DNA from: CAZNGF01 sp964572855
GTDB lineage: Bacteria; Bipolaricaulota; Bipolaricaulia; RBG-16-55-9; JAJCYT01
Reading direction: 5' to 3'
Length of the DNA stretch: 64,000 nt
Assembly: GCA_964572855.1 (NCBI GenBank)
Contig: CAZNGF010000001.1
Location: 34,570-98,569 of the forward strand
The position numbers were made by a program, and so were the translations under genes. The notes under the pieces were generated by a model that saw only the letters and a program-made list of their open reading frames with translations, was not told the origin of the DNA and did not search any database. Below, piece by piece: positions 42,385 to 58,471 of the stretch; position 1 is the stretch's first letter; every line of letters starts with the position of its first letter.

Positions 42385-45300
42385 TCAAGGTGTCCCCGTG
42401 ATCGTGATCGTCACGATCGCCGTGGCGGTGGCGCCGTCGGCGTCCTGGATCATGTAACTGAAGCTGTCCGTGGCCGTCTCGCCCTCGGCTAGGCCCGTGA
42501 ACTGACCGTTCGGATCGTAGCTGAACGATCCGTCGGCGTTGACCGTCGCCTGACCCGTGGTGCCCGAGGTGTCGCTGCCAATGACGATCAGATCGTCGCC
42601 GTCGGGATCGTTGTCGTTTGTCAGCACGTTGCCACTGAGGGGACTGTCCTCGTCCGTGCTTCCGCTGTCGTTGGACGCTATCGGTGCCGGGTTGGTCAGC
42701 GTCCAGGTGAACGACGCGCCCACCGTACCGCCGTTGCCGTCGTTGGCCGTGACGGTCACCGAGTACGGGCTGTTCTGCGAGGTGCTGCTATCGATCGTCC
42801 CGCCGATGACGCCCGTGGCCGCATCGATGCTCAAGCCGGTCGGCAGCCCCGTCGCCGTGAAGCTGAGCGTATCCGAGCTGTCGACGTCGCTGAAGTTGCC
42901 GGAGACGTCCAGGTTGACGGAGTCACCGTCCATATTGGTCTGATCCGAGATGGCGGAGGACGTGGGCGCGTCGTTGGCGCCGGTGATCGTGATCGTCACG
43001 GTGGCGGTGTCCATCGCGCCGTCGGCGTCCTGCACGGTGTAGCCGAAGCTGTCCGTCGCCGACTCGCCCATGGCCAGGTCCTCGAACTGCCCGTTCGGGT
43101 CGTAAGTGAACGTGCCGTCGCCGTTGTCGGTCACCGTCCCCGGCGTGCTCGAGTCGTCGAAGGAGCTGACGCTGAGCGTGTCGCCGTCAGGGTCCGTGTC
43201 GTTGTCGAGCACGTTGGCCGTGGTGATCGCCGTGTCCTCGTCCGTGCTCGCGCTGTCGCCGGACGCGGTCGGGGTCGGGTTGGTCACCGTCCAGGCGAAG
43301 CTTTCCGAGGCACTGCCGCCGTTGCCGTCGTCGGCCGTGACGGTCACCGAGTAGGGACTGTTCTGCGAGGCGCTTGCATCCAACGTCCCGCTGATGACGC
43401 CGGTATTGGCGTCGATGCTGAGGCCGGTGGGCAGGCCGGTCGCGCTGAAGCTGAGGCTGTCGCCGCTGTCGACGTCGCTGAAGTTGCCGGAGACATCGAG
43501 ATTGACCGACTCGCCGTCCGCGCTCGACTGATCCGAGATGGCCGTCGAGGTCGGGTCGTCGTTGACCGGGTTGACGGTGATGGTGAACGTCTGCTGGGCG
43601 GACGTGTCCGAGCCGCCGTTGGCCGTGCCGCCGTCGTCGCTCAGCGAGACCGTCACCGTTGCGCTGCCGTTGGCGTCCGGTGCCGGCGTGTACGCCAGCG
43701 TGCCGGAGGCGTCGATGGCCGGCTGCGTGCTGAACAACGCGTTGTTGTCGACGCTCACGTTGAACGCCAGCGACTGACCGGACTCGTTCGACGGGCCCGC
43801 GCTGATGTCGGTGGCCCAACCGCTGACGGATTGGGCGCCGGCGTCCTCGTCCACGGTCTGATCGGCTCCTGCCGTGAAGCTCGGCGCGTCGTTGACCGGG
43901 TCGACGGTGATGCTGACCGTCTCGCTGACGGAGCCGCCGAAGCCATCCTCGACTGTGTAGCTGAAGCTGTCGCCCCCGTTGAAGTCGGCGGGCGGATCGT
44001 ACGTGAAGCTTCCATCGGGGTTGATTGTGATCGATCCGCCCTGGGCGCTCGTCGCGTCGCTGGCGCTTGGGTTGACGCTCAGGTCGTCGCCGTCGGCGTC
44101 GCTGTCGTTGCTCAGCACGCCGGAGGCGGCATCCACGCTGAGGGCGGTGTCTTCGTCGGCGCTGTAGCTGTCGGCGCTCGTGGACGGGTCGCGGTTGGTG
44201 TCGTTGACCGTGATCTGGAAGCCTTCCGAATCGTTGAGCGAGCCGTCGTCGCAGCGGATGAGCGGGTCGGGGAACGTTTCGGAACTGTCCGGGTGGCTCA
44301 CCACCGTGAACGCCGGCGTGTACGTCACCGTGCCCGTACCGTCGCCGTCCGCGGTGAAGCTGGCGCCGCTCGGCAGGTTGGCCGCCGAGACGGTCAGGTT
44401 CGAGCTCGGCGTGTCGACGTCGGTGCAGGCCACGTCGACCGTCAGCTCCGCGTCTTCCGCGATCGTCCGGTCCGCAATCGCCTGGATCGTCGGCTCGTCG
44501 TTGACCGCCGTGACGCTGAGCGACACCGTCGCCGTGTCCGTGCCGCCGAGGCCGTCGTCGACCTGGAACTGGAAGCTGTCGTTGCCGTTGAAGTCGGCAT
44601 CGGGCTCGTAGGTCGCCGTGCAGTCCGGATTGACCGTGGCCGTGCCGTTGCTGGCGCCGCTGGCGAGGCTGCACGTCAGCGGGTCGCCGTCGGGATCGCT
44701 GCCGTTGAGCGTCAGGTCGACCTGGCCGTCCTCGTCGAGGTCGGCGCTGATATCAAACGCCGTCGGCTGGCGGTTGTTGACCGTGATCGTCACGGACGCC
44801 TCGGCACAGAGCACCGAGCCGTTGGAGCCGTCGTCGCAGACCTCGTAGTCGAACGTCTCGTCGCCGACGAAGCCGTCGTCGGAGGTGTAGCTGAGCACGC
44901 AGTCATTGTAAGTAGCGGTGCCGTTGCTCGGCGCGCTCGTGCCCGTGCTGCAGGTCAGCGCCTCCCCTTCCCAGTCGAGGTCGACGTCGTCCACGGGCAA
45001 GTTCACCTGGACCTCGACCTCCTGGAACGTCGAAACCTGCCCAGCCGGGACATTGTCGGCGGTCGGCGCGTCGTTGACGGGATTGACCGGGATGGTCACC
45101 GTCGCCGTGTCGGTCTCGCCGTGGCCGTCGTCGACGCCGAACGTGAACGAGTCGTCCCCGTTGAAGTTCTCATCCGGCAGATAGGTGCAGGTCTGGTCGA
45201 CGTCGATGTTGGAACAGTCCAGCGTTCCGTTGGAGACGCCGCTCGCCAGGCTGTAAGTGAGCGAGTCGCCGTCGATGTCGTCGCCACTCACGGCGATCGT

Positions 45301-48300
45301 CAGCGCGGTGGACGTGTCCTCGTCGATGGCGCTCGTCGTCTGGGCGTCGGCGGTGGGCGCGTCGTTGACGGGGGCGATCTCGAACGTGTAGGTGCCCGTA
45401 TCGGTCCCGCCGAAGCCGTCGTCGACCTCGAACTGGAACGAGTCGGTGCCGTTGAAGTTNNNNNNNNNNNNNNNNNNNNNNNNNNNNNNNNNNNNNNNNN
45501 NNNNNNNNNNNNNNNNNNNNNNNNNNNNNNNNNNNNNNNNNNNNNNNNNNNNNNNNNNNCGGCGCCTGGCGGTCCTCGTTCATGTCGATTGTCGTGTCGT
45601 TGGCCGTCGGGTTCCGATTGATGTCCTGCACCGTCAGGTCGAACGGCTCATTCGAGGTCGAGTTGGTGTCCGAGCACGTCATCGTCACGTCGTCAAAGAC
45701 CGTCTCGGTGTTCGGGTGCTCCACGACGCCGAAGTCCGGCGTGTACGTCAGGCGGCCCGTCCCGTCGCCCAGGTCGGTGAAGATGGCGTTCTCCGGGGGC
45801 AGGTCCGAGGCCGTAAGCCGGAGATCCGTGGCGGGGGAGTCGACGTCGGTGCAGGTGACGTCGAGGAGGAATTCGGCGTTCTCTTGCGTCGTTTGGTTGG
45901 GAATCGCGTCGATCGCCGGCGGGTCGTCCACGGGGGCGACGTCGACCGTCACCGTGGCCGTGTCACAGCGTTGATTCGTCGCGTCGTCGTCACAAACCTG
46001 ATAGGTGAAGCTGTCGCTGCCGTTGAAATTGAGAGCCGGGCTGTAGGTGATGGTACCGTCCCCATTGACGGCGGTCGTCCCGTTGCTCGGGCCGCTCACG
46101 ACCGTGGGCGGCCCGATGGCGTCGCCGTCCGGCTCGCTGTCGTTGGCGCGCACGTCCACCGTGACGTCGGTGTCCTCGTCGGTGGTGGCCGTATCGTCGA
46201 CCGCGTCGGGCGGGCGGTTCACCACGTTGATCGTCACCGTGGCCATGGCGCAGTTCTGAGGGCTGTCGTCGTCGCAGGCCTCGAACTGGAAGTTGTCCTG
46301 ACCGACGAAGTCGGCGCTCGGCGTATACGTGCAGTTGGGGATGCCGCTGCAATCAAGCGTCCCGTCGCTGACGTCGGAGACGATCAAGTAACTGACCGGA
46401 TCGCCGTTCGGATCCGTGGTGGTGATGTCGACACCGATAGATGTGTTCTTGGGCGTTGTGACCGTCTGATCCTGGGTGTCGGGAACCTGCTCGTTTGCCT
46501 CCACGTCGAGCGTCACGCTCGCCGTGGCGCTGCCGCCGAAGCCGTCGACGATCGTGTAGTCGAAGCTGTCGGTGCCGGTGAAATTGCTCGGCGGATCGTA
46601 GCTGAACGAGCCGTCGGCATTGACAGTGACTGAGCCACCTTGGGCGCTCGTCGCGTCGAAGGCCGACACTTCCAGCGAGTCGCCGTCCGCGTCCGAGTCG
46701 TTGTTCTGAATGACGCCATCGGCGGCGCTGACGCTCAATTGGGTGTCCTGGGCGGCGTCGTAGCTGTCGTTGCGGGCATCGGGAGGCCGGTTGACGTCGT
46801 TGACGGTGATATCGAGGAGGTCCTCGTCCGTGGACGTCCCGTCGTCGCAGACGATCCGCACGTCGCTGAAGAGCGTCGAGGGGGCTGGCGGCGTGGCCGG
46901 ATGCGCCACCACGCCGAAGCCCGGGCTGTAACTGAGGGTCCCCGTGCCGTCGCCGTTGTCGGTGAACGCGGCGCCGCTCGGCGCATTGGGAGCCGACAGC
47001 GCGAAGCTGTCGCGGTCGGGATCGGTGCAGGTGACCGTGGTGCTGACGGTCCCGTTCTCGTCGACGCTGACGGCGTTGTCGGGGTCGTCCCAGACGACCG
47101 TCGGCGGGTCGTCCACAGCGGCCACGTCGACGGTGACGAGCGCGTCGTTGCTCAGGCCATCCGGATCGGTGACGCGGAAGGCGAACTCGTCGGTGCCGTT
47201 GGCATCGGCGTTCGGCGTGTAGGTCGCCTCGCAGGTCGCGCTGTCGATGCTGACCGTGCCGCGGCTCGGCTGCGGGGTGATCTGGGCGCAGGTCAGATCG
47301 GCGGTGGCGTCGTCCACGTCGTCCACGAGCAATGGGAACGTGAACGGGGTGTCCTCGTCCGTCGTCTGTGAGTCGTCTGTGGCCGTGGGCGGGTCGTTGA
47401 TCGGGTTGACGGAGATGATGTTGGCCGTGGCCGTGTCGCTGGCGCCGTGGGCGTCGGTGACGCGATAGTCGAAGCTGTCGTCGCCGTTGAAGTCCGCGTT
47501 CGGGACGTAGGTGCAGTCGGGCTGCGTCGAGAGGTCGGGGCAGTTGAGCGTGCCGTTCGAGGGCGGTGTGATGATCTCATACGTAAGCGGGTCGTTGTTG
47601 TCGTCCTCGGCCGAGAGCGCAAAGGGCAGCTCGGTGTCCTCCTCGGTCTCGGTCGTGATGCGGATCGCTTCCGGTGCGATGTTGAAGATGTCGAACTCGA
47701 CCGTGCCGCTGTCACAGGCGTTGGCGCTATCGCAGACCTCATACGTGACCGAATCGAGGCCGACGAAGCCGGCATCGGGCGTGTAGCCGTAGGTCGGCGA
47801 GCAGTCGGTCGAGCTGCTCGGATCGAGCGTTCCATTGCTCGGCCCGGAGGTCACGGTACACGTCAGCGAGTCACCCTCCCATTGAAGATCCGGGTCGCTC
47901 ACGGGCAGGTCGAACGTGATCTCTTGCGGGTTGGTGTGGTTTTCCGGCTCGCTGAAGCTGAGGTTCCCCGCGCTCGGTCCGTCATTCGTAGGCGTAACCT
48001 CGACGGTCACCGTTGAGCTGGCCGTGTTCCCGTTGGTGTCCTGAATGGTGTAGGTGAACGTGTCGGTACCGCTGAAGTTGGTATCGGGATCGTAGGTGCA
48101 GTTGGTTGACGTGCAGCTGACGCTGCCGTTGGAGCCCTGCGTGAAGCCGATGATCTCGATGGGATCACCATCCGGGTCGCTGTCGTTGGCTAGCACGTCG
48201 ATGTCCACCGAGGTGTCCTCGCTGGTGGTGGTGTTGTCGCTGCCGACGGCGGTGGTATTGTCGGCGCTCGCCTGGGGCGGGTCCTCCTGGGGGAGGATCG

Positions 48301-51300
48301 TCAGGTTGACCGTCCCGGTGGTCTGCTTGCCGAAGCCGTCGTCGACCACGAACGTGAACGAGTCGGGGCCGTTGTAGTCGGCGTCGGGCGTGTAGGTGCA
48401 GTTGGGCAGCGTGCTACAGTTGAGCGTGCCGTTGGCCGGGCCCGTGCCAATGGCGAACGTCAAGGCGTCGCCGTCGACGTCGCTGCCGGACAGCTGCAAC
48501 GACGTTGAGCCGTCCTCCAACAGCGTTAGACTCTGGCCGTTGGCGCTGGGAGCGCGGTCGGTGTCCTTGACGGTGATGGTGAAGTCGTCGCTGTCGCCCG
48601 CGTTGGCCGTGTCTCGGCACGTGGTCATGACGCCCGTGAAGTCGACGGGCACGGCCGGCGGCGAGTCGGGGTGATCCACGATGGAGAACCCCGGCGAGTA
48701 GGTGAACGTTCCTGTGCCGTCGCCGTTGTCGACGAAGCTGACCCCGCTCGGCAGGTTGCTCGCGCTCAGGCGGAGCGCGTCGCCGTCGACGTCGGTGCAG
48801 GCCACGTTGAAGCTGAGCGTGTTCCCTTCGAAAACTTCCTGATCGGGGATCGGCGTCATGCTCGGCGGGTCGTTGATCGCGTTGACGGTAACGCTCACGG
48901 TCGCCGTGGTGCACTCCACCGGCGTCGGCGTGCCGTCGTCGCAGACCTCGTAGATGAAGCTGTCGCTGCCGTCGAAATTGAGGTTCGGATCGTACTGAAT
49001 CGAGCCGTCGGCATTCACGGTGACCGAGCCGTTGCTCGGGCCCAACGTCACCCGAACGGAACTCGGATCGAGATTCCCGTCGATGTCGTTGTCGCCGTCC
49101 AGGACGTCGACGTTGATGGAGGTGTCCTCGTCCGTCGTGACCGTCTCGTCGTCCGCGGTCGGCGGGTCGTTGATCGCGTTGACGTTGACGGTCACCGTCG
49201 CCGTCGTGCACAACTCGCCCGGAGCCCCGTCGCAGACCTCGTAGACGAACGAGTCGCTCGGCCCGTCGAAGTTCGCATCGGGCGTGTATTGAATCGTCCC
49301 GTCGCCGTTGATCGTCGTCGAGCCGTCGCTCGGGGCGGTCGTCACGCGGTTGACGAACAGGTTGGACACGTCCTCGCTGTCCGGGTCGCCGTCGCCCGTG
49401 AGCACATCAATCGTCGTGCTCGTATCCTCGTCGGTGGTGACCGTCTCGTCGTCGGCCGTGGGCGCTCGGTTGACGTCGGTGGCGGTGATGCTGAACGCGT
49501 CGCTGTCGCTCTGGCCGTTGGCCGCACACGTCACGCCGATGTTGTTGAAGAGCTCCTCGGTTTCGGGGTGCTCGACCTCGGTGAACGGCGGCGTGTAGAC
49601 GATCGTGCCCGTGCCGTCCCCGTTGTCGGTGAACGTCGCGTCGGCGGGCAAAGTGGTATCGTTCACGGAGAGCGTGATCGCGTCGCCCTCGACGTCGGTG
49701 CAACTCAAATTGACCGTGAGCGTCTGGTCCTCGGGGATCGTCTCATCGGGAATGGCGGTCAGTTCGGGCGCGTCGTCGACGGCGGCGATGTCGATGGTGT
49801 GGGTGGCCGTGTCGCACAGCGGCGGCGAGCCGTCGTCGCAGACCTCGAAGGTGAACTCGTCGGCGTCGGGCGTGTCCGTCGAGTTGACGTTCGGGTCGGG
49901 ATCGTAGCTGCAGCTGGCGCCCGTGCAGTCGAGCGTCCCGAAATCTGGCCCGTCCGTGATCGAATAGCTGAGCGCATCCCCCGTGTCGGGATCGTTCCCG
50001 ACCAGCGACAGCGAGAACGAGGTGTCCTCGTCGGTGGTGTGCGAAGCCGGCTGGGCCACCGGCGGGTCGTTCACAGGCGTCACGTCGATCGTGACCGTGG
50101 CGGTGTCGGACTCGCCCTGCACGTCGGTGACGGAGAACGTGAAGCTGTCCTGGCCGTTGAAGTCTTCATTGGGCGTGTAGGTGCAGTCAAGCAGGCTGAC
50201 GTCGCTGGCATCGCCGGGGCAACTGAGCGTGCCGTCGCTGGGGCCGCTCTCGATCACGAAGTCGAGCGGGTCGCTGTTCGGGTCGCTACCGGTGAGCGTC
50301 AGATCGACGGACGTGTCTTCCGGCGTGCTCAGGCTGTCGGGGTCGGCGGTCGGCGCGTCGTTGCTGATGGTGACGTCGACGGTCGCCGTGTCGCACATCT
50401 GCGGCCCGGGCGAGCCGTCGTCGCAGACCTCGTATTGGAAACTGTCGTCGCCGACGAAGTTCTCATCCGGCGTGTAGGTCAACGAACAGTCGTTGCCGAA
50501 GCTGACGCTGCCGTTGGCGGGGCCGCCCCCGCTGAGCGCGCAGTTGAGCGTATCCGCCCCGACCGTGTCGTCGGCGTCCACGTCGCTTACGGGCAGCGTC
50601 ACGTCGAGCTGCTGCGGGTCGCCCGGCGTGTTGACGGCCATGGCGCGCGAGACGTTCTCTGCGTTCGGCGGGTCGTTGACCGGCGCGACGTTGATCGTCG
50701 CCGTCGCGGTGTCGAATGATCCGTTGCCGTCGGTGATCGTGTAGTCGAAGCTGTCCGTCCCGTTGAAGTCGGGGGCGGGCGTGTAGACGCACTCCGTGCC
50801 GCCCGAGCAGTCGACGCTGCCGTTGGACGGGGACGTCGAACTCGTGATCGTGATCGGGTCGCCGTCGACGTCGCTGTCGTTGTCGCGGACGTCGACCGTG
50901 ACGGGGGTGTCCTCGTCGGTGGCCTCCGTGTCGTCGGTCGCCACTGGCGGGTCGTTGACGGGGTCCACGTCGACGGTCACCGTCGCCGTGTTGCAGGCTT
51001 GATTCGGCGACGCCACGTCGTCGCAGACCTCGTAGGCGAACGTGTCGGTGCCGTTGAAGTCCGCGTTGGGCGTGTAGGTCACCGTTCCGTCGGCGTTGAT
51101 CGCAACGCTGCCGTTCAGCGGATCGTTCGTGATCTGGGTCGCCTCGATCGTGTCTTCCGTATCCGGATCGGCGTCGTTGCCCAACACGTCGATCGTCACA
51201 TCGGTGTCTTCATCGGTGCTCGCACTGTCGTCGCTCGGCTGCGGCGCGCGGTTGACGTCAGTGACGGTGACGTCAAATGTCTCGGTGTCCGTGCCGCCGT

Positions 51301-53551
51301 TGCCGTCGTTGCAGGTGTATTCCACGTCGCTGAAGCGTCGCTCGGCGTCGGGGTGCGCGACGACGTCGAAGCCCGGCGTGTAGGTCAGCGTGCCCGTGCC
51401 GTCGCCGTTGTCGGCGAAGCTCGCGCCGCCCGGAAGATTGGTCGCCGCGACCGACGGCGTGTCGCCGTCGACGTCGGTACAGCTCATGTCGACCGTGAGC
51501 GTCTGATCCTCCGGGATCGTCTGATCGGGGACGCTGGTGGCCTCGGGATCGTCGTTGACCGGATCGACCGTGATCGTCACGGTCGCCTCGTTGCTGCACT
51601 CGATCGGCGTCGGCGCGCCGTCGTCGCAGACGGTGTAGGTGAACGAATCGATCCCGTTGAAGTCGGGATCCGGCGTGTAATCCACTGTGCCGTCGGGGTT
51701 GACCGCCACCTGCCCGTTGCCCGGCGGGGTCTGGATTTGAACAGTGCCCGGGTCGACGTTGCCATCGACGTCGGTGTCGCCGTCGAGAACGTCCACGGTG
51801 AGGGGCGTGTCTTCGTCGGTCGCGGCGGCATCGTCGTCGGCCACCGGCGGGTCGTTGATCGCGACGACCTCAAGCGTCACGGTTGCCGTGTCGCACTCGT
51901 TGTCCGGGTCGCAGATCGTGTACTCGAACGTGTCCGTCCCCGTAAAGTCCGCCGGTGGCGTGTAGGTGATGGTGCCGCCGTCATTGATCGTCGTCGTGCC
52001 GCCCTCCGTCGAGCCCGTCGCACTTGCAATCGTCAAGTCATCGCCGTCGATGTCGCGGTCGTTGTCCAGCACCTCGATCACCGCGTCGGTGTCCTCGTTG
52101 GAGACCGTGTCGGCGTCGTCCTCGGCCACGGGCGGGTCGTTGACCGGGGTGACCGTGATAGCCACTTGGCCGACGTCCGTGCCGCCCTGGCCGTCGTCGA
52201 CTTCAAACTCAAAGGAATCCGCGCCGTTGAAATCGGGATCCGGGACGTACTCGGCGCTGCAGTCGTCGTTGATGACCACCTCGCCGCGCGCGGGCGGGGT
52301 CACGAGCCGACACGTCAGCGCGTCCCCGTCCGGGTCGTCGCCGTCCAGGGTGAGTGGCAACGTGGTGTCCTCGGCAATCTCGTGTTGCTCGTCGACGGCG
52401 GTCGGCGGGGCGTTGTCCACCAGCATCGTCACCGTCACGCGCAGCGCCCCGCAGCGGCCGTCTTGAATCAAGACTTCAAAACGCTCCAGGCCGCGGAACC
52501 CCGCGGGCGCATGATACACCAAGTTGGGCGCCTGGCCGCTCAGCCGCCCCACGCGCAGTGGGTCCGAGGTCACCTCGTAGCTGAGCGCGTCCCCGTCCGG
52601 GTCGAAGGCAGGGATGAATACCTCGGCGCGTCCGCCCGATTGGACGGGGACGAATTGGTCCCTGGCGACCGGCGACCGGTTGCCAGCCGGACAGCTCGGG
52701 GGCAGCTCCTCTTGGAGCGGCGGGTCCGACAGCGGCGCTTTCGGTTCGAGCGGCTCGGGACAATTGGCCGAGAGCGGGTCGAGGCTCGCCGTGGGATCGG
52801 CATCCACGTCCAACAGGCAGGTGAAGTAATCCTCGCTTTCCCCAAAGGGGAACTCGCCACGTCCATCCCAGCCGAGCCCGCCCTCGCTCACCGGGACGAA
52901 CGTGTCGGTATCCACGGGGCGGGTGCTGAGCGTGACGCGCATCCACACCTCCCCCGCGGTTGGCCCCGTTGGCACGTCCACGATGCGAACCAAGCCTTCG
53001 AAGCCGGGTGCCAACTCGAAAGGCGCTGCGTGCAGGGCCACGTTCTGTACGGCCCACTCGGGGACGTGATCGCGCTCGCCGCGGAAGGAAGTCCCCGGGC
53101 AGGAGGAGGCGTCCTGCCAGCGGCCGTCGTGGTCCCAGTCGAACAGGGCGTTCAGATAGTACGGCGCCGACGGCACGTCCTCCGGCACGGTGACCCAGAC
53201 GTTCAGGTCGTGCAGACCGCAGGTCGGCAGGCTGCGCAGGCCGGGGAAACCCGCATAGTCCCCCACGGTCTCGAACGCAAACGCATCGTCCTCATCCTCG
53301 TCCACCAGCTTGGCGTCGGGTTCGAGCGTAAACCCGCGGCCGAGGAAGGCGCGCCCGCCGGGGTCCCAATGCCGAACGAACCCGGTTTGCCTGTCACCTT
53401 CGTCCAACGCCGTCGGGAAAAACGCTTCTACTTCGACCCCGCCGCCGTCGGGGGCGTCCCCGTAGTCCGCCAGGTCGCGCTCCCCCTGTGCCGATCCCGC
53501 AAACGCCACCGACATCAACGCCACCAATGCCACGCCAAACCGACGATACAT
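42385..53551 (-). CDS. Giant secreted cadherin-like tandem-repeat protein (interrupted by an assembly gap)
   Basis: At least about 3,690 residues. A Sec signal peptide (MYRRFGVALVALMSVAFAGSAQG) precedes a GEVED-like domain (LADYGDAPDGGG to GESEDYFTCLLD, residues 25-265). From about residue 290 follow roughly 35 Ig/cadherin-like modules of 85-100 residues, each with VNDPP, TDEDT, DxDxDGD, a YTP strand, FNGTDSF and VTV. The Asp-rich patterns fit calcium binding. Many modules carry paired cysteines (VCDDG, C-D-TATV). The protein ends in TITITGTP with no visible anchor. The 100-N gap at 45460-45559 falls inside a module, and both sides read as coding in their own frame, so it is one gene. Likely an adhesin. 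Confidence 0.88.
45460..45559. other. Assembly gap (100 N) inside the giant repeat gene
   Basis: Exactly 100 N between two module fragments (NFNGTDSFQFEVDDG side and EDRQAP side). The number is a placeholder, so the true length and repeat count are unknown. Confidence 0.98.
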
Positions 53552-53980
53552 CCATACCCCCTATACAACCGCCACCGATGTGGTCCGTTGTCAGCCGTGA
53601 TATGAACGTTCGGGAACCCAGCCATCCCGGAGGGATCTGTGGTTTTGCGGCTCCAGATTGCTCTGAATGTGCCTTTTCGACGTTCAAGTTACAGCGCGTG
53701 TCGCTCCAGCCTATACCCGATTCAAGCGTAATGTGGTAGTTGGAATCACAGTTCGGGTCGTAACGCATCCATTCTCCCCTGTTGCGGATGGAGTTCAAAT
53801 GAACCCGGGATGGAAACGAGCTCGAATCGAGATGGAAAAGGGATGGAANNNNNNNNNNNNNNNNNNNNNNNNNNNNNNNNNNNNNNNNNNNNNNNNNNNN
53901 NNNNNNNNNNNNNNNNNNNNNNNNNNNNNNNNNNNNNNNNNNNNNNNNGATGGAAAAGGGATGGAAGCGCTGGGGGCGGG
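53552..53980. other. Intergenic region with a second assembly gap in short repeats
   Basis: The region between the giant gene and the response regulator. It contains a 100-N gap (53849-53948) flanked on both sides by the same string GATGGAAAAGGGATGGAA, with a related GGGATGGAAACGAG just before. The gap probably lies in a tandem repeat that could not be assembled. The upstream region of the giant gene has an AGGGGG ribosome-binding site (near 53557-53562 on the minus strand), but no convincing promoter was found. No gene is seen. Confidence 0.7.
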
Positions 53981-54655
53981 TTAATCGGCGCCCAGCTTGT
54001 AGCCGAAGCCGCGCACGTTGAGCAACAGTGCCGGGTTCTTGGGGTCGGCCTCGATCTTCTTGCGCACGAGGTTGACGTACTTGGCCACGTCGGTTGCGGT
54101 CACCATCGGCTTGTCGCGCCATACCTCCCGGATGATCTCCTCGGGCGAGAACACCTCGCCCGGCTGGCTGGCCAGCAGCTTGACCAACTCGTACTCCAGC
54201 GGGGAGAGCTGCGCGGGTTTGCCGCCGATGCGCACCTCCTTGACGGCGTCGTCGACGACCAGGGCGCCCACCTTGAGCACGGGCTTCTTGGACTTGGCCT
54301 GCACGCGGCGCATGACCGCGGTGACGCGCGCTTCCAGCTCGCCGAAGTCGAAGGGTTTGGTGATGTAGTCGTCGGCGCCGCTGAGCAAGCCGCGCGTCTT
54401 GTCCAACGCTTCGCCCCTGGCCGTGAGCATGATGACCGGCACGTCGCTGCGCTCGCGCAGCCTCTGCAGGGTCTGCCAGCCGTCGAGCTCGGGCATCTGG
54501 ACGTCGAGCACCACCAAGTCCGGGCGCGCGCGCGCGAACTGTTCCAGCGCCTCGCGCCCGTTGGCCGCGGTCACGATCTCGCGATCCCGGCCCGACAGGA
54601 ACTGTTCCAGCAGCATCACGATGTCCGGTTCGTCGTCCACGACCAACACTTTCAT
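53981..54655 (-). CDS. OmpR/PhoB-family response regulator
   Basis: 224 residues. The receiver domain has the acidic pair DDE (residues 7-9), the phosphoacceptor Asp in DLVVLDVQMPELDG near 51, the Thr of MLTARG near 79 and the Lys of ITKPF near 101. A winged-helix DNA-binding domain follows (LSPLEYELVKLLASQPGEVFS, then VNLVRKKIE and VRGFGYKLG). The ATG at 54655 is chosen because a TACAAT box lies 7 bases upstream; an in-frame GTG or ATG further 5' would add non-homologous residues. It is 50 bases after the histidine kinase gene and is its likely partner. Confidence 0.95.
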   Translation of the reverse strand: MKVLVVDDEPDIVMLLEQFLSGRDREIVTAANGREALEQFARARPDLVVLDVQMPELDGWQTLQRLRERSDVPVIMLTARGEALDKTRGLLSGADDYITKPFDFGELEARVTAVMRRVQAKSKKPVLKVGALVVDDAVKEVRIGGKPAQLSPLEYELVKLLASQPGEVFSPEEIIREVWRDKPMVTATDVAKYVNLVRKKIEADPKNPALLLNVRGFGYKLGAD

Positions 54656-54662
54656 AGTTTCA

Positions 54663-54668
54663 ATTGTA
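54663..54668 (-). promoter_or_regulatory. Leaderless-type -10 box of the response regulator
   Basis: TACAAT on the minus strand ends 7 bases before the ATG, with a weak TTCATC -35 candidate 18 bases upstream. No ribosome-binding site is present. Confidence 0.45.
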
Positions 54669-54705
54669 GCACGGGACGCCATCGCGATGAAACCCGGCGC
54701 GGGGC

Positions 54706-58407
<3,702 letters not shown>

Positions 58408-58471
58408 CGTTGATCCCGCTCAAGTATAGCAGGCCGGCCGCCTTTGGCACTCGCAAAGCGGCCTGCGCGCG

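Noticed and set aside
42385..53551. CRISPR-like periodicity
   Set aside because: The period is that of protein modules (about 270-300 bases) with diverged sequence; there are no short identical repeats with unique spacers. No CRISPR array or cas gene is present anywhere in the window.
50999..53605. An 868-codon plus-strand frame opposite the giant gene
   Set aside because: Val/Arg/Asp-rich shadow of the repeat modules. It repeats with the module period because the DNA does.
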